Assembly: GCA_025526915.1 (NCBI GenBank)
Contig: JAHLKH010000151.1
Coordinates: 1-64,000, forward strand
Reading direction: 5' to 3'
DNA length: 64,000 nt
DNA from: Entophlyctis helioformis
Taxonomy: Eukaryota; Chytridiomycota; Chytridiomycetes; Chytridiales; Chytriomycetaceae
Within the stretch, counting starts at the first letter, position 1. Every line of letters begins with the position of its first letter. The notes beneath the pieces were generated by a model, which saw nothing but the letters and a program-made list of their open reading frames with translations, was not told the origin of the DNA and made no database searches. Positions 10,922 through 22,579 of this stretch are shown piece after piece. The translations under genes were made by a program, and so were the position numbers.

Positions 10922-11166
10922 TGTAACTGTCCTCGTCGAGAGCGGCTGGCCGTCTGGTGGCAGAGGGGCAGTGAGTATACAGGCTTACGGCTGGATACAA
11001 CTTCATTGAGACTCAGGCACAGACCTGGTGGCAGAGGGGCAGTGAGTATACAGGCTTACGGCTGGATACAACTACAACAACAGGGCCAAGTCAAGTCCGG
11101 GCGAGGCGCGTCCAGATCAATGCCAGCAGGTCACGTGACCACGGGACTGCGGCGGCATCCGTTACA
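10922..11166 (-). repeat. 3' LTR of the chromovirus
   Basis: 245 bp, begins TGTAACTG and ends CGTTACA on the plus strand. It contains an internal direct duplication of about 47 bp (GGTGGCAGAGGGGCAGTGAG... repeated). Identical to 18687-18931. Confidence 0.93.
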
Positions 11167-11447
11167 CTCCCCCCAGCATAGACAGCCACTCATAAGAACG
11201 AAGAGTGGATGAACAGCAACTAAGAGGATGCATGGGCGTTGCACACACGAGAGGAAGAAGTGCGGGCAACGATGGACGCATAGGACACAGGACGGGGAAC
11301 CGTGCGCTCAGAGCGACGAGGTGGGGCGGGATGGTTGAGAGGGGGAAGAGAAGAGAGAGAGAAGGAGGAGGAGAAGAGGGAGGAGGGAGAGGAGGGAAAG
11401 ATGGAGAGAGAGAGGGAGATGCGGGTGCAGCAGGTGCGATCGGCTCG

Positions 11448-14400
11448 TCAGCCAGAGCAGGTGCCGCGGGCGTGGCTGCTGCGGAGCAGGGCCACTGGTG
11501 CAGGAGCAGGCGCAGTGCGCTTGCGGCGAGAGGGCTTGGATGCCTTGGGCTGCGTGGGAGCAGGCGCCGCGGCGGGGGCAGGGGCAGCCGGTGCAGGAGC
11601 CGCGTGCGTGGGCTGAGCCGGTTTGGACGCCTTGCCCTTAGGCGCCTTGGTCGGCCGAGCATGGAACGCCTTGACGAGGTCCTGGGCCTTGCGCATGTCG
11701 GCAGCTGGGACCCATGTGTTGTCGTCGGCTGGATAACCAACCCACTTGACCAGATACTCGATCTTGCCGCGATAAGTGCGCGAGTCAACGATCCGCTCGA
11801 CCTCGTAGTTGTCTGACGTGCCGTCGTCGGCGTGGTACTCGGGGTCAGGCCGGGAGGGCACGTCCTTGCGGCCGGTAGGCGCAGACAGAGGGTCGACATA
11901 CGGGCAGATCCGGTCGGCATGGAACACGTTGTGGACGCGGTGCAGCGAGGCAGGCAGCGCAAGCGTGTAGTTGAGGCCAGATTCACCAGAGTCCAGGCTG
12001 GTGATGGCAAAGGGGCCGAGCCACTTGGCGGCCGTGAGCGGCGGGCGGTGCGAGTCCGCCGGCCAGGAGATGCCCTCAGCGTTGAGGAGCACCATGTCGC
12101 CGATCTTGTACGCAGGGTGACGGCGGCGACGCTTGTTTGCCTGAACGGCCATGGCTGCCTGGGCTTTGCGCCGATTCAAAATGGCCGAGTCGCGAGCAGC
12201 AGCCATGTCCAGCAGCAGGTCGCGGGCCGCGGCAGATGGTGCCAGGGCTGGCTCGGACGGGAAGGACCGCGGGTGGCGGCCAAACGCCAGGAAGAAGGGT
12301 GCAAAGCCAGACGACGCAGACGGCGCGCAGTTGAGGCCAAAGCAGGTGGGACCGAGCAGCAGCGGCCAGTCAGAGCCGTGGTAATCGGCCGCCTTGGCAA
12401 GCGCATCCTTGATGGTGCGGATGCTGCGTTCGGCCAAGCCGTCAGTCTGCTGGTGGCGAGCCGTGCTGAGGTTCTGCTTGATCTGGGCAGCAGTGCAGAG
12501 GCTCGACCAGAAGGCCGACAGCCAGCGGGCGTCGCGGTCCGAGACGATGTCGACCGGGAAGCCCTTGCCCGAGCAGACCCAGCGAGTCAGGAAGAGCTCG
12601 GCCAGCTCCTGGGCCGACGACGAGCGGCGGCACGGGAACGCGTCGCAGAGACCGGACAGGCGATCGACCACAACCAGAGCAGCATCAAACGCATCGTCTT
12701 GTCCGCCCGCGGGCAGGAACATGACGTCCATGGCGACGCTCGAGAAGCAGTCGTCCGGGATCGCGAGTGGATGCAGCAGGCCGTCAGGCCGGTGATTGGG
12801 CGTGCGGTGGCGCTGGCACACGTCGCATGAGGCGACGTAGGCGGCAATGTCCTCGGACATTCTGGGCCAGAAGTACCGGTTCGACAAGCGGCTGGTGGTC
12901 CGCTGACGTCCCTGGTGCGCACCGAAGGGAGAGTCGTGGTAGTGGGCAAGCAGATCCGCGCGCAGAGACTGCGGCACATACAAGCGGTTGCCTTTGTACC
13001 ACCACGCACCATCCAAGCACTCCATGTGCACTATGACCTTGCGGTCGGCCGGCGTGGCAGACGATGGGTCGGCCTTCCAGCCAGGCAGTCTGGAGGCGAA
13101 TGGGTCGGCCGGCAACGCCGCACGCACGTCTTTCACCCAGTCAGAGTCAGTGCACAGATTGGCAGCACGAATCGGGACAGGCGAGCGACAGTTTGTGCAG
13201 AGAGGGGCCTTTGAGGGATCGCGGGACAGCAGATCGGCCAGCGCGTTGAGCTCGCCAGGCACGTACTCGATGGATGTATCAAACTCCTGCAGAGACAGGA
13301 CCCATCGAGCCTGCCGATCCGACAGGTGGGGCTGCGTGGCCAACCAGACCAGCGCCTTGTGGTCAGTGTGCGTGACAGAGCGCACACTGGACAGCAGATG
13401 ACGGAAACGCGAGAAGAACTCCACGATGGCGAGCAACTCGCGCTCGTGGGTTGGATAGTTCATCTCGGCTGGGCTAAGCTTACGTGACCAGCAGGCCACC
13501 AGCTTCTCGCCATCTGGGTGGATCTGCGACAGGTAGCCGGCAATGACGTAGTTGCTGGCATCAGTGTAGACATGCGTTTCCAGAGCCGGGTCAAAGAACC
13601 GCAGCTCGGTCGCTTTCAGCACTGCCTGTCGCAGGTCTTCCACAGCCTGCTTTTGAGCAGGGCCCCACTCCCACTTGGCATTCTTGGCCAGTAGCTTGTA
13701 TAGTGGCAAGCACATGGTGGCGTACGCCTTTGCAGGGTTCGGCCAACCAATGAATGACTTTAGCCATACCAGCTTGCCCAGCCAAGTTGCCAGAGTGGTT
13801 GTGTTTGAGATGTGTGGCGCTGCGGCCATCTCCTGCAAGTGCTTTGGCGCAATGGAATAACCAGTGGGCGAGAGCACGTGACCGCAGAACTCAATGTCCT
13901 GCTGCAGGATCATGCACTTAGATGGCTTAATGTACAATTGAGCCTTCAGTAGCAGCTTGAGAACAGTGCGTAGGTGTTTGATATGCTCCTTGTACGTCGC
14001 GCTGTAGATGTAGATGTCATCCATGTACACCGAGACGCACGTGCCCAGCAGCTCATTGAGCGTCGACTGGATGGCTTGTGTAAACACAGCCGGAGCATTG
14101 GTCAGCCCAAAAGGCATGACCGTGAACTCAAAGTGACCAAACTGGGTGGAGAACGCAGTTTTCCACTGGTCCTCCGCCTTAACACGGATGTTAAGGAAGC
14201 CCTCGCGAATGTCAAGCATCGAGCGGAAGGGTTTGTTTGCCAAGTTATCACGGAGGGTCTCAATCTCCGGGATCGCACTGTGGAACTTCACCGAGATGTT
14301 GTTCAAGCCGCGGTAGTCAATGACCAACCGCAGCGAACCATCCTTCTTGCGGACAAAGAGCGTGCCGGCGCCCAAAGGCGATGACGAGCGGCGGATGTAA

Positions 14401-14827
14401 CCTTTGGTGTACCACTCGTCCAGCTGCTTCTTGAGCGCTACGGATGCATCCTGGTTCAGTTTCTTGAGGCCACGACGCGGCGGCAGCTGCGCATCCTTAA
14501 TGAAAGGGATCGCGATCTCGAACTCCGAGTCGTGCGCGCGGCCTTGCGGCGGGCAGCAGACCTCGTAGTAGTCGATGAATGCCTTCTGCGTCTCCTCGTC
14601 CGGGCAGACTGGAAGGTAGGGGTACTTCTCCTTCAGCTCGTCCGGGGTGAGGCCGTTTGCAGCCGCGACGCGAAGGCGCGCATCGGCAGCTGCCTCACGG
14701 TCCTCAGGCAGGTCATCCACATAGACCAGCTCCGCGTACTCGTCAGGATGGGCGAGGATGTCCGACATGGTAACCACGATGTCAGAGTGCGGCCGGTTGT
14801 GGGGTGCAGCAGACGGCGGAGCGTCTT
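11448..14827 (-). pseudogene. pol: pol part of chromovirus polyprotein (RT, RNase H, integrase, chromodomain)
   Basis: About 1125 residues open to the stop codon at 11448. Reverse transcriptase: LRLVIDYRGLN, MPFGLTNAPAVF and the catalytic YMDD. RNase H: VYTDASNYVIAGYLSQ and THERELLAIVEF. Integrase: an HHCC zinc-binding part ending CDVCQRHR, then DxDE-type core pieces (AMDVMFLPAGG, DIVSDRDARW, HQQTDGLAERSIRTIK). A C-terminal chromodomain (VERIVDSRTYRG, YLVKWVGYPADDNTW) is followed by an Ala/Pro-rich basic tail. It has lost its own start because the nested element separates it from gag-protease; apart from that insertion the frame is intact, so the disruption is recent. Translation today could only begin from LTR-derived sequence upstream. 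Confidence 0.9.
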
Positions 14828-15010
14828 TGTCAGAGTTCCTGCTCGAGTGCGGCGAAGGCACAGGGAACTGCGGGTTTGGCTGAGGCACAGACAAAAGGAA
14901 GAGGAGCTGTCAGGCGACAGTGTCTGTGGCAGGCAATTGAATAGAACAGCAAGGGAAAGGCAGAGACGCGAGACATAGAGTTGGAAAAGCCAACAGACGA
15001 TAATCTAACA
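14828..15010 (-). repeat. 3' LTR of nested element
   Basis: 183 bp, identical to 15998-16180; bounded on the left by duplication GTCTT and on the right by the polypurine tract. Confidence 0.9.
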
Positions 15011-15129
15011 CCCCCCCTAGCCGAGGAGGCCAAGAGGACCCAAGGCGGTAGAAGGAGAGAAAAATTTTAAGCCTCGTCATCCCCCGGATCATCCGTGGCG
15101 GGCCTCTAAAGCCTTGAGCATGGGTGGGC

Positions 15130-15665
15130 GGTGAAGAAGACGCAGTAGACTGAGCAGTGGTCGCTGGGCCGTGCAGGATGGGATCAGGGCGGTGGTGGGA
15201 CGTGTGATGGACTGGAGACGCGGCAGGCTGAGCAGTGGTCGCTGAGCCGTGCAGGATGCGATCAGGGCGGTGGTGGGATGTGGGATGGACGCGGCAGGCT
15301 GAGCAGTGGTCGCTGAGCCGTGCAGGATGCGATCAGGACGGAGGTGGGACATGAGATGGACGCGGCAGGCTGAGCAGTGGTTGCTGGGCCGTGCAGGATG
15401 CGATCAGGGCGGTGGTGGGATGTGAGATGGACTGGAGACGCGGCAGGCCGAGCAGTGGTCGCTGAGCCGTGCAGGGTGCGATCAGGGCGGTGGTGGGACG
15501 TGAGATGGACGCGGCAGGCTGAGCAGTGGTCGCTGGGCCGTGCAGGATGCGATCAGGGCGGTGGTGGGACATGAGATGGACGCGGCAGGCTGAGCAGTGG
15601 TTGCTGGGCCGTGCAGGATGCGATCAGGGCGGTGGTGGGACGTGAGATGGACGCGGCAGAAATCG
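15130..15665. repeat. Seven-copy minisatellite inside nested element
   Basis: Units of about 70-80 bp, each containing GAGCAGTGGTCGCTGGGCCG (variants of it) then CAGGATGCGATCAGGGCGG, start near 15150, 15229, 15300, 15370, 15450, 15519 and 15590. Some units have an extra ACTGGAG insertion. A two-copy repeat (GAAATCGACCAATCAGAG..) follows at 15659-15750. It is not a CRISPR array: the units are contiguous and no unique spacers exist. Confidence 0.9.
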
Positions 15666-15997
15666 ACCAATCAGAGGCAAGACGTCAAAGAAGAGGATCG
15701 GAGAAATCGACCAATCAGAGACGAGATGTCAAGAAAGAGGATCGGAGACGCGTTGCGGACGAAGGGCGAGATGTTTGGACTGAGACGACAAAGAGATGGA
15801 GTGGGCACCGAGCGCGCCGAGAAGGACGACGAGAACAGTGTAGGGACTGGAAAACCAGTAGGCGCCGCAAGCGACGAGGAGGACGTCACAAAGGACGTGG
15901 GGGCTGGGCGACCGGTCGGTGCCGCAAGCGACAAACAGGCCGGACGGCCGGTGGGTGCCGCGAGCGGCGAGGTAGTTGTTTTTTTAAAGGCTGTTCT

Positions 15998-16180
15998 TGT
16001 CAGAGTTCCTGCTCGAGTGCGGCGAAGGCACAGGGAACTGCGGGTTTGGCTGAGGCACAGACAAAAGGAAGAGGAGCTGTCAGGCGACAGTGTCTGTGGC
16101 AGGCAATTGAATAGAACAGCAAGGGAAAGGCAGAGACGCGAGACATAGAGTTGGAAAAGCCAACAGACGATAATCTAACA
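15998..16180 (-). repeat. 5' LTR of nested element
   Basis: 183 bp, identical to 14828-15010; its end supplies the stop codon TAG that truncates the gag-protease frame, followed by duplication GTCTT. Confidence 0.9.
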
Positions 16181-18619
16181 GTCTTCGTGCTGCCAGATGT
16201 GGTGCACATCAGGGCGCGACTCGGTTGAGAAGCGGAAAACACCGCGACGGAAGTTGAATGACGCCTCCGCGGTGGTGCGCAGCCATGGCATGCCCAGGAT
16301 GACATCATCCACACCGTCATAGACGAGGAACCGCACCTGGCTGACCGCAGCTGATCTGTCGGCCAGCGTGAGGTATACCTCTGAATCTAGCCTCTGCAAG
16401 TTGCCGTTGGCAAACTCGAGAGTCACCGCCTGCCGGGTGAACGGCCGGGCAGCGGCGAGCAGGCCATTGGCATCCAACCAATGGCGAGCCACTAGATTCG
16501 CGCTGCTGCCAGTGTCCACCAGGACGCTGGCGCTGCGATTGTCCAGGAACACCGGAAAGGTGCACCGGTGTGTGGTGATGGGCCTCACCGGGGCAAGGTG
16601 CCCCTCCTTTAGCCGCGATGGCGGCATCACAGGACAAACAGGGTGATCAGGGGCCGCGGAGGGCATCTTTTTATTCGCAACACCACCCAATGGGTCACTC
16701 TTCTTCATCTGCGTCACTGTACTGCGTCCCGTCGTCTGAGAACGACGAGATGGTTTCGAGCGACTGCGAGCCGGAGCCATTGCTGGTGCGCCGTCGTCAC
16801 GGGCAGGGACCGATGGAGATTCGGTGTCAGCATTGGGCTTACACGCGGCTGCAGGCTTAGCCGCCGAAGCGTGCTTAGCCGCAGGAGCAGGAGGAGCCAG
16901 AGGGGGCGAGCGAACGTACCCAGTTGCCTTGGCCTTTGCCGCGATGCGCCCAACCTTAGAGTGGTGCTGGCGCTGGCTAGGCGATCGGCCAGCATGGTCG
17001 GCTGTCGCAGCAGGCGAGGCAGCCTTACGCGTCTCAGACGCGCTGCTGCTGCCTGAAGGCGCGGGGGTGGCAGCTTTGGGCGACGAGGAACTCCAAGAAC
17101 GCGGCGACGCGGCAGCTGTCTTGCCAGAGCTGGGCTTTGACTGGGCCTCGAGGGCCTTGTGGGCATCTGCCAGAGCAGTGGCGGCGGCAGTCTCCAGGGC
17201 GTGCTCAGCTGCCTCTGAGTGATCCTCAAAGAACGCGTCGCGGAGGGCGGCATACGTCTTGAACTTCCCTGGGGGCAGATCCTTGATGCGGGCACGGAGG
17301 AATCTGAGCTTCTGGTCATCCGTGTATCCCGCGTCGCTGAACAGCGGTTCGGCCTCCAGAATCCAATCCTGCGGGGCGCGGCCATGGCACAGCGTCGGCT
17401 TGAACAGGCTCGCCAGCTTCCCTTCGGCTTGGTTGCGAATCCGCTCTGGGTTGCGGTGGAGCGACTGGAGGTCGGCGAGGAACTGAGGGAACGTGAACAG
17501 ATCATCGTCGGCAGAATGCGACTCGTGCCATGCGGTGACAAACTCGAGTGCGCAGCCAGAGAAATAAGGCAGCAGTAGCGAGAAGATGGCGCCTAATGGG
17601 ATCGCGTCGACGCCGGCAGTGGTGCAGGCTTCCTTGTATGCTCTGCCGACTGCAATGACAAATGGCTTGAGGTTCTTGTGAGTGGCGTTCCAGTCGACTG
17701 AGGGAGCCGGGCCTTTGGTCATCACGAATCCGCTGAATGGTACCTGCTTGGCACCCAAGCAGTCTGTGAAAACCTTGGCGAGGTTTGGTGCACGGGCGTC
17801 CGCGGCTGCTGGCAGGCGTGCGTCCACCGAGGACCCAATCGCGAGGGCCGAACGCGACGCCTGCAAGGCAGCCGTGGCAGCGACAGCCTTGTCCGCAGAC
17901 TGCTGGGCCAAGGCAACTTGCTTGCTAAGGGCGATCATCGATTCCACGGTCTTGGTGGCCTGCGTCTGCAAGTTTCGCACGGCTGCCGTGTTGGCTGACA
18001 CCGAGTTGAACAGAGCGGCCAGACGCTCCTCATTGGACGCGGCAGACGTGGTGAAAGAGTCCGCCTGCTGGACTAGCAGCTCGTGGGTGTCATGCAGACG
18101 GGTCTGCAGGTCCTCGATGGAGACCTGAACCGCAGACAGCGATGCGGCGTGGTCATCCAGTGTGATCCGGACGTCCTCGCTGGCCGAATCCTGCAGCTGG
18201 TGCACAGAAGCGGACGCGGCGCCAACAGAGTGGACGGGAAAAGCGAGCGAGCCGCCCGCGCCGCCCAACAGAGCACCTCCGCCGCCCCGAGGCGCGGCAG
18301 AGGAGTGGCGAAACGCGGGCGTGCTGGAGGCCACTGCAGAGGTTGCATTGCCCGATGGAGCACCCTGGCGGCCACGAGAGCCAGCCTGAGGGAGGCGGGA
18401 TGCAGACATGCCGCTGGCCATGGAGCCAAGCCCAGAATCACGCGTGCGGCTATCAGCCCAGATGGTAGAGTTACCCGTAAACCCATGCAGGAGGTGTGAC
18501 GGCTTGTCGGCAAACGAGGAGTCTGGCGAGGCGAATGAGGCGCTGTTGGCGTCCGGGTCGGCGTCGGCCGCAGCGCTGGCAGGGCCGGCGCCAGGGGTGG
18601 GCGTGCGAGACAGGCCCAT
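16175..18619 (-). pseudogene. gag: gag-protease part of chromovirus polyprotein
   Basis: 814 residues from a clear ATG at 18619 to a TAG contributed by the nested LTR. Order: Ala/Ser-rich N-terminus, a coiled-coil stretch (about residues 150-250, heptads around ISLSAVQ-like segments), a capsid-like region (LLPYFSGCALEFVTAWHESH), an Ala/Lys/Pro-rich linker and a retropepsin domain with active site LVDTGSSANLV and the second motif VILGMPWL. No CCHC zinc knuckle is visible, which is unusual for Gag but known in some Ty3 relatives. When the nested element and one copy of GTCTT are disregarded the frame runs on into pol, so the original product was a single Gag-Pol polyprotein. Confidence 0.88.
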
Positions 18620-18686
18620 AGGCGCACAAAAAAATTCGACGCCGCAGGTAACGGCGGCTGGCGGCGTCGGTGGCGTTGGTTGTTGT

Positions 18687-18931
18687 TGTAACTGTCCTCG
18701 TCGAGAGCGGCTGGCCGTCTGGTGGCAGAGGGGCAGTGAGTATACAGGCTTACGGCTGGATACAACTTCATTGAGACTCAGGCACAGACCTGGTGGCAGA
18801 GGGGCAGTGAGTATACAGGCTTACGGCTGGATACAACTACAACAACAGGGCCAAGTCAAGTCCGGGCGAGGCGCGTCCAGATCAATGCCAGCAGGTCACG
18901 TGACCACGGGACTGCGGCGGCATCCGTTACA
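18687..18931 (-). repeat. 5' LTR of the chromovirus
   Basis: 245 bp, identical to 10922-11166. It ends four bases before the first ATG of Fanzor copy B, so it may have replaced or separated that gene's promoter. Confidence 0.93.
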
Positions 18932-18934
18932 CAC

Positions 18935-21900
18935 ATGTACAAGTGGTTCGAAGGAGAGCAGGTCAGGCACTGTTTCTTGGACCTTGACTTCAAGGGCATC
19001 AACAATCTCGGCGACCATGCCAGCATCGACGGCCTCGGCGGCGTGACCAAGGCGCAGTTCTTGTCTGGACGATTTACCCTCAGAAAGGACGTCCTTGCAC
19101 ACCTCATGTACGGTTCAAGTTGTTACAATCAGGAGAGCATGGACCCTCGCTTTGGAGACCCGGTACAGCTGGCAACGGGCACGACGCTCGAGATCTGTCT
19201 GCACGAGAAGGTCGAGAAGCCCAAGACGGCCGAGGAGTCAAAGGACACTGAGGATGACGAGGACGCCGAAGAGTATGAGGACATTGAGGATGTCGAGGAC
19301 GCCGAAGAGTATGAGGACGTTGAGGATGTCAATGAGTATGAGGACGCCGAGGACATTGACGATGCTGAGGACGCCGATCAGCCCGACATTCACGAGCAGC
19401 CTGAGCAGCAAGCAGCAGCAGCAGGACCACCAGCAGTGCCGACAGCCAACCAGCTGCTCACGGCATTCATCAGCAGCACCTCTGGTGGCCAGACGTCCGT
19501 GACCTGCATGCTACGCCACTTGTCGTACATCTTTACTGGCAAGCAGATGGCTAAGCCAGATTTGAAGATGGAGACGACCAACGCGTGGATCGTCACGGCC
19601 ATGCAGCTGATGTTCCACCGCGAATGGACGCGGGGGATGGTGCACACCAACGCGGTCAAGGTGTATGAGACCAAGAAAGGCAAGCAGCAGGACGTCGCAA
19701 TCCCGAAGGACATGCAGCAGGACGTCGCGCAACAGCCGGCTCTACCATACCTCCTGGACGGCAGCTTCTGCCCGGACGCAGTGAATGACATCTTTAGCAA
19801 CCTCGCCAGAGAAGTGTGCACCATACTCGCACGGCACTACATTGGAAGTCAATTCGACCTGGCGGTTGATGCGGCCCTCCAGCTGGTACCCGGTGCATCT
19901 TACGCGCAGGCAGTAGCGTGGGTTAAGCACCTGAAACAGCAAGCCAAGGATGCCAAGGCTGCTGTTGCCAAGCGTGCTGCCACCGACAACACCGAGTCAG
20001 GACCATCGGCGGCCAAGAAAGTGAGGTGCGAGAGCGTTGCGCCAGCCCCATTGACGGCCGCTCAGGATGCCACCCCTTCTAAAGCAACTCACAAGAGAGA
20101 CCGGTCCAGCACTCCATCGGCCAATGAGGGTGCTGCGAACAAGAAGCCATGCCGCAAGAAGACTGCCAAGGACACCATGTCAAGCACGCCTTCAGACGCG
20201 GAGGGCAAGGTCACTGTCGAGCTACCGCCAGCGTTGGACGTGCTTGCTGCAATCATGCTCGATGAGTCGCTGTCGCAGATTGGAAGGTTCAACGCGCTGG
20301 TCAACCTTGGTGGACGAAGGAGCATCAAGCTGTGCCCACAGCCATCCAGCCGCGATCCATTCGTCCTTGTCACCGAGACCACGCTCTTTTGGTCGGTGAT
20401 GGGGACAAAGGATGAGCGCATGAATGGCAAGCAGGATCCAGCACTGAAAGGATTGCGAAAGCGTCTCCTGGCTGCGATCAGCAGTAGGTCGCACTTGTTT
20501 ATGCCATGCTTACATGATGAGATACTAACACTCCACTCTTCTCAAAGAGCCTGGCTCGCAAGCCTTGACACTCGAGTCATCCAACAAGCAGATCAAGCGC
20601 GCGTTCAGCTCAAGCCGCGAGCTGTGTGTCATGGACATCCTGCTTCCTGGACTCGCCTCGGACAAGCGACGGTATCAAACGCCGGCAGAGGCCCAAGCAG
20701 ATATGGACGCGGCCAATGCCAAGGCAAAAGAAGACGCCATAGCCAAGGCGACGCAAGGGACTGATTATCGGCGTATGACTCACGAGCAGCACGAGGAGCA
20801 TATCAGGCTGTGATCAAGGCTGTGCGTCCAGCGAGACCAACCAAGCGGACACGGCTGAGCAACGTCATGACAGATGGATACACCATCTGCCAGCTGGCTC
20901 TCGATTATCGCACAGACCGTCTAGAGTCGCCTCACAGTATGTGCCGTGCTTGAATGTTTTGGTGTACACATTGGTTCTGACCACTGCCTTGCTCTGCAGG
21001 TTCCAAACGAGCATCCAATAAGGCGTTTTCTGCCCAGCTTCAAAGCCTCATTGATGCGACTAACACTGGTGACTGCGAGCCTGATTACCTGAATGGCACA
21101 TGTGAGTTGCTGTGCCAATCCAGACGCACACTTGTTGTCCACACCGACTGACATGCCATCCACAGCCGCCGATCCAGCCGACCCATCAGCCGCCAAGCCA
21201 AAAGCGACCAATCCTGTAAGCCACTTGCATGCCAACCTCGCACTTTGGTGCACATGCATTGCACATTCCTCACTCATGCCATGTCATGACAGGCTCAGCG
21301 CAACTTTAATGCATCCCAGCGACTGCCCAATGTTGCTGATGCCAACAATCTGTTCACTAACCAAGGCTATGAGACTGTTCGTGTTGTCGGCATTGATTGG
21401 GGCAAGCGGTACCTGTATGGCGCGTCCAGCATGCTAGTCAATGTCGAGGACAAGACATACACGATGGAGTCCAACTACGTGCTCGCCTCTGGCATGGCAC
21501 GAGCCGAGCACAGCCTTCAGCGGTGGTATGCATGCAATGACTCTGCCACGTGCACTCTTGACCAGATCAACTCACAGTGCCTGCCTCTTGTGCCAGGCTC
21601 AACAATCGATATGCCAAGGCAGCCGACATCCAGGCGGCCATTGCATTCAAGACAGCAAAGCATGCCGATCCAAACGTCAAGCCTGGCGAGAGAGCCTTTT
21701 GGGATCTGCGCTGCCATGCGTACTGCATGCCATTCCTGAATGCACGGGTACGTTTTCTCTGTTTCTGAATGCCCATTGACATGGCCGCCATGCTGCTTGA
21801 TTGCCTGCTGATTGCACTGAACGGCATGGCATGGCATGACATTCCACAGAAGGTCAAGGCCAAGCGGTTCACCAAGCGCAGCAACAGCACGTCTGATCGC

Positions 21901-22579
21901 GGAAACGCTCTTGAGGGCATCATGAAGCTGGCAGGATCGACCACTGGCAAGCGCGCATCCGATGCATCTCAAGGCCTCCCTGTCGACCGAACAAAGTCGA
22001 CAGAGGACAACATTCCCGTTGTGTGGGCATTTGGCATCGACTTTACAGGTCAAGGTGGCCGGCACGCTGTGTTTGAGAAGTTCCTCATCAGGCATCTGTG
22101 GTCGTCTGGATATGCCTATGTGCGTCTGATGTCACGCTGTCCATCCATCCATCCATCTGTGCACCAACTGACACACGATCATGCACTCACACACACAGAT
22201 CTACCGCTGTAACGAGAACCTGACCAGCCAGATGTGCCCGCAGTGCAAGCAGAGGATCCCATACGAGAACCGCACCAACCTGCGACGCTACGAGTGCATA
22301 CCATGCAAGACCGTCTACCACCGCGACGTGCTTGGAGCCACCAACATCGGGATGGTCGCACAGGGGCATTTGCTTGATGGACAACGGCCGCTCTACTTGA
22401 CGCACACGCCCGCCGGTCAGCCTGTCATCCAGCAGCCTCCAGCACCGGATCAGCCTGTCGACCAGCGGCGTCCAAGACAGCCACAGCGTCCAAGACAGCC
22501 ACAGCATCCAAGACAGCCACAGCGTCCAAGACAGCCACAGCCTGCCCTCAAGTCACTTGACCTGCATCCCACACAGTGA
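18935..22579 (+). CDS. Fanzor copy B (eukaryotic TnpB-like RNA-guided nuclease) with one frameshift
   Basis: Exons 18935-20483, 20548-20936, 21000-21101, 21166-21215, 21293-21525, 21597-21747, 21850-22119 and 22199-22579, about 1040 residues. The shared introns sit at the same places and phases as in copy A. RuvC-I is VVGIDWGKRYLYG, RuvC-II region VVWAFGIDFTGQGG, zinc ribbon TSQMCPQC...YECIPC, RuvC-III HRDVLGATNIG. The N-terminal 500 residues, seen only here, include a long Glu/Asp tract (DDEDAEEYEDIEDVED) and Lys-rich nuclear-localisation-like segments. In exon 2 the frame changes between 20765 and 20810 relative to copy A and to the downstream exons, which needs a one-base change; this is either inactivation or an assembly error. 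The 5' end abuts a chromovirus LTR, so the true N-terminus and promoter may be lost. Confidence 0.82.

Larger units (their letters stand above)
14828..16180 (-). mobile_element. Nested non-autonomous LTR element (TRIM/LARD-like)
   Basis: Two identical 183-bp LTRs (14828-15010 and 15998-16180, TGTCAGAG...ATCTAACA) enclose 987 bp without coding sequence. The perfect 5-bp duplication GTCTT at 14823-14827 and 16181-16185 proves integrase-type insertion. On the minus strand a polypurine tract (AGGGGGGG, 15011-15018) directly precedes the 3' LTR. The interior is mainly a seven-copy tandem repeat. With no gag or pol it must have been moved in trans. It sits between the protease and RT coding parts of the host chromovirus and creates a TAG stop there. 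Confidence 0.92.
10922..18931 (-). mobile_element. Ty3/Gypsy chromovirus with nested LTR element
   Basis: Two LTRs of 245 bp, identical base for base (10922-11166 and 18687-18931), run TG...CA when read on either strand. Read on the minus strand: LTR, a 67-nt leader, gag-protease, reverse transcriptase, RNase H, integrase, chromodomain, polypurine tract GGGGGGAG directly before the 3' LTR, LTR. The protein order RT-RH-IN with a C-terminal chromodomain defines a chromovirus (family knowledge). Without the nested element (14828-16180 plus one 5-bp duplication) the length is 6652 bp. No target-site duplication is visible: GCAAG on the left, CACAT on the right. Identical LTRs mean very recent insertion or recent gene conversion. 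A tRNA primer site next to the 5' LTR was not identified. Confidence 0.93.

Noticed and set aside
15130..15665. Regular repeats that might suggest a CRISPR array
   Set aside because: Units are directly adjacent without unique spacers and lie inside a eukaryotic LTR element.
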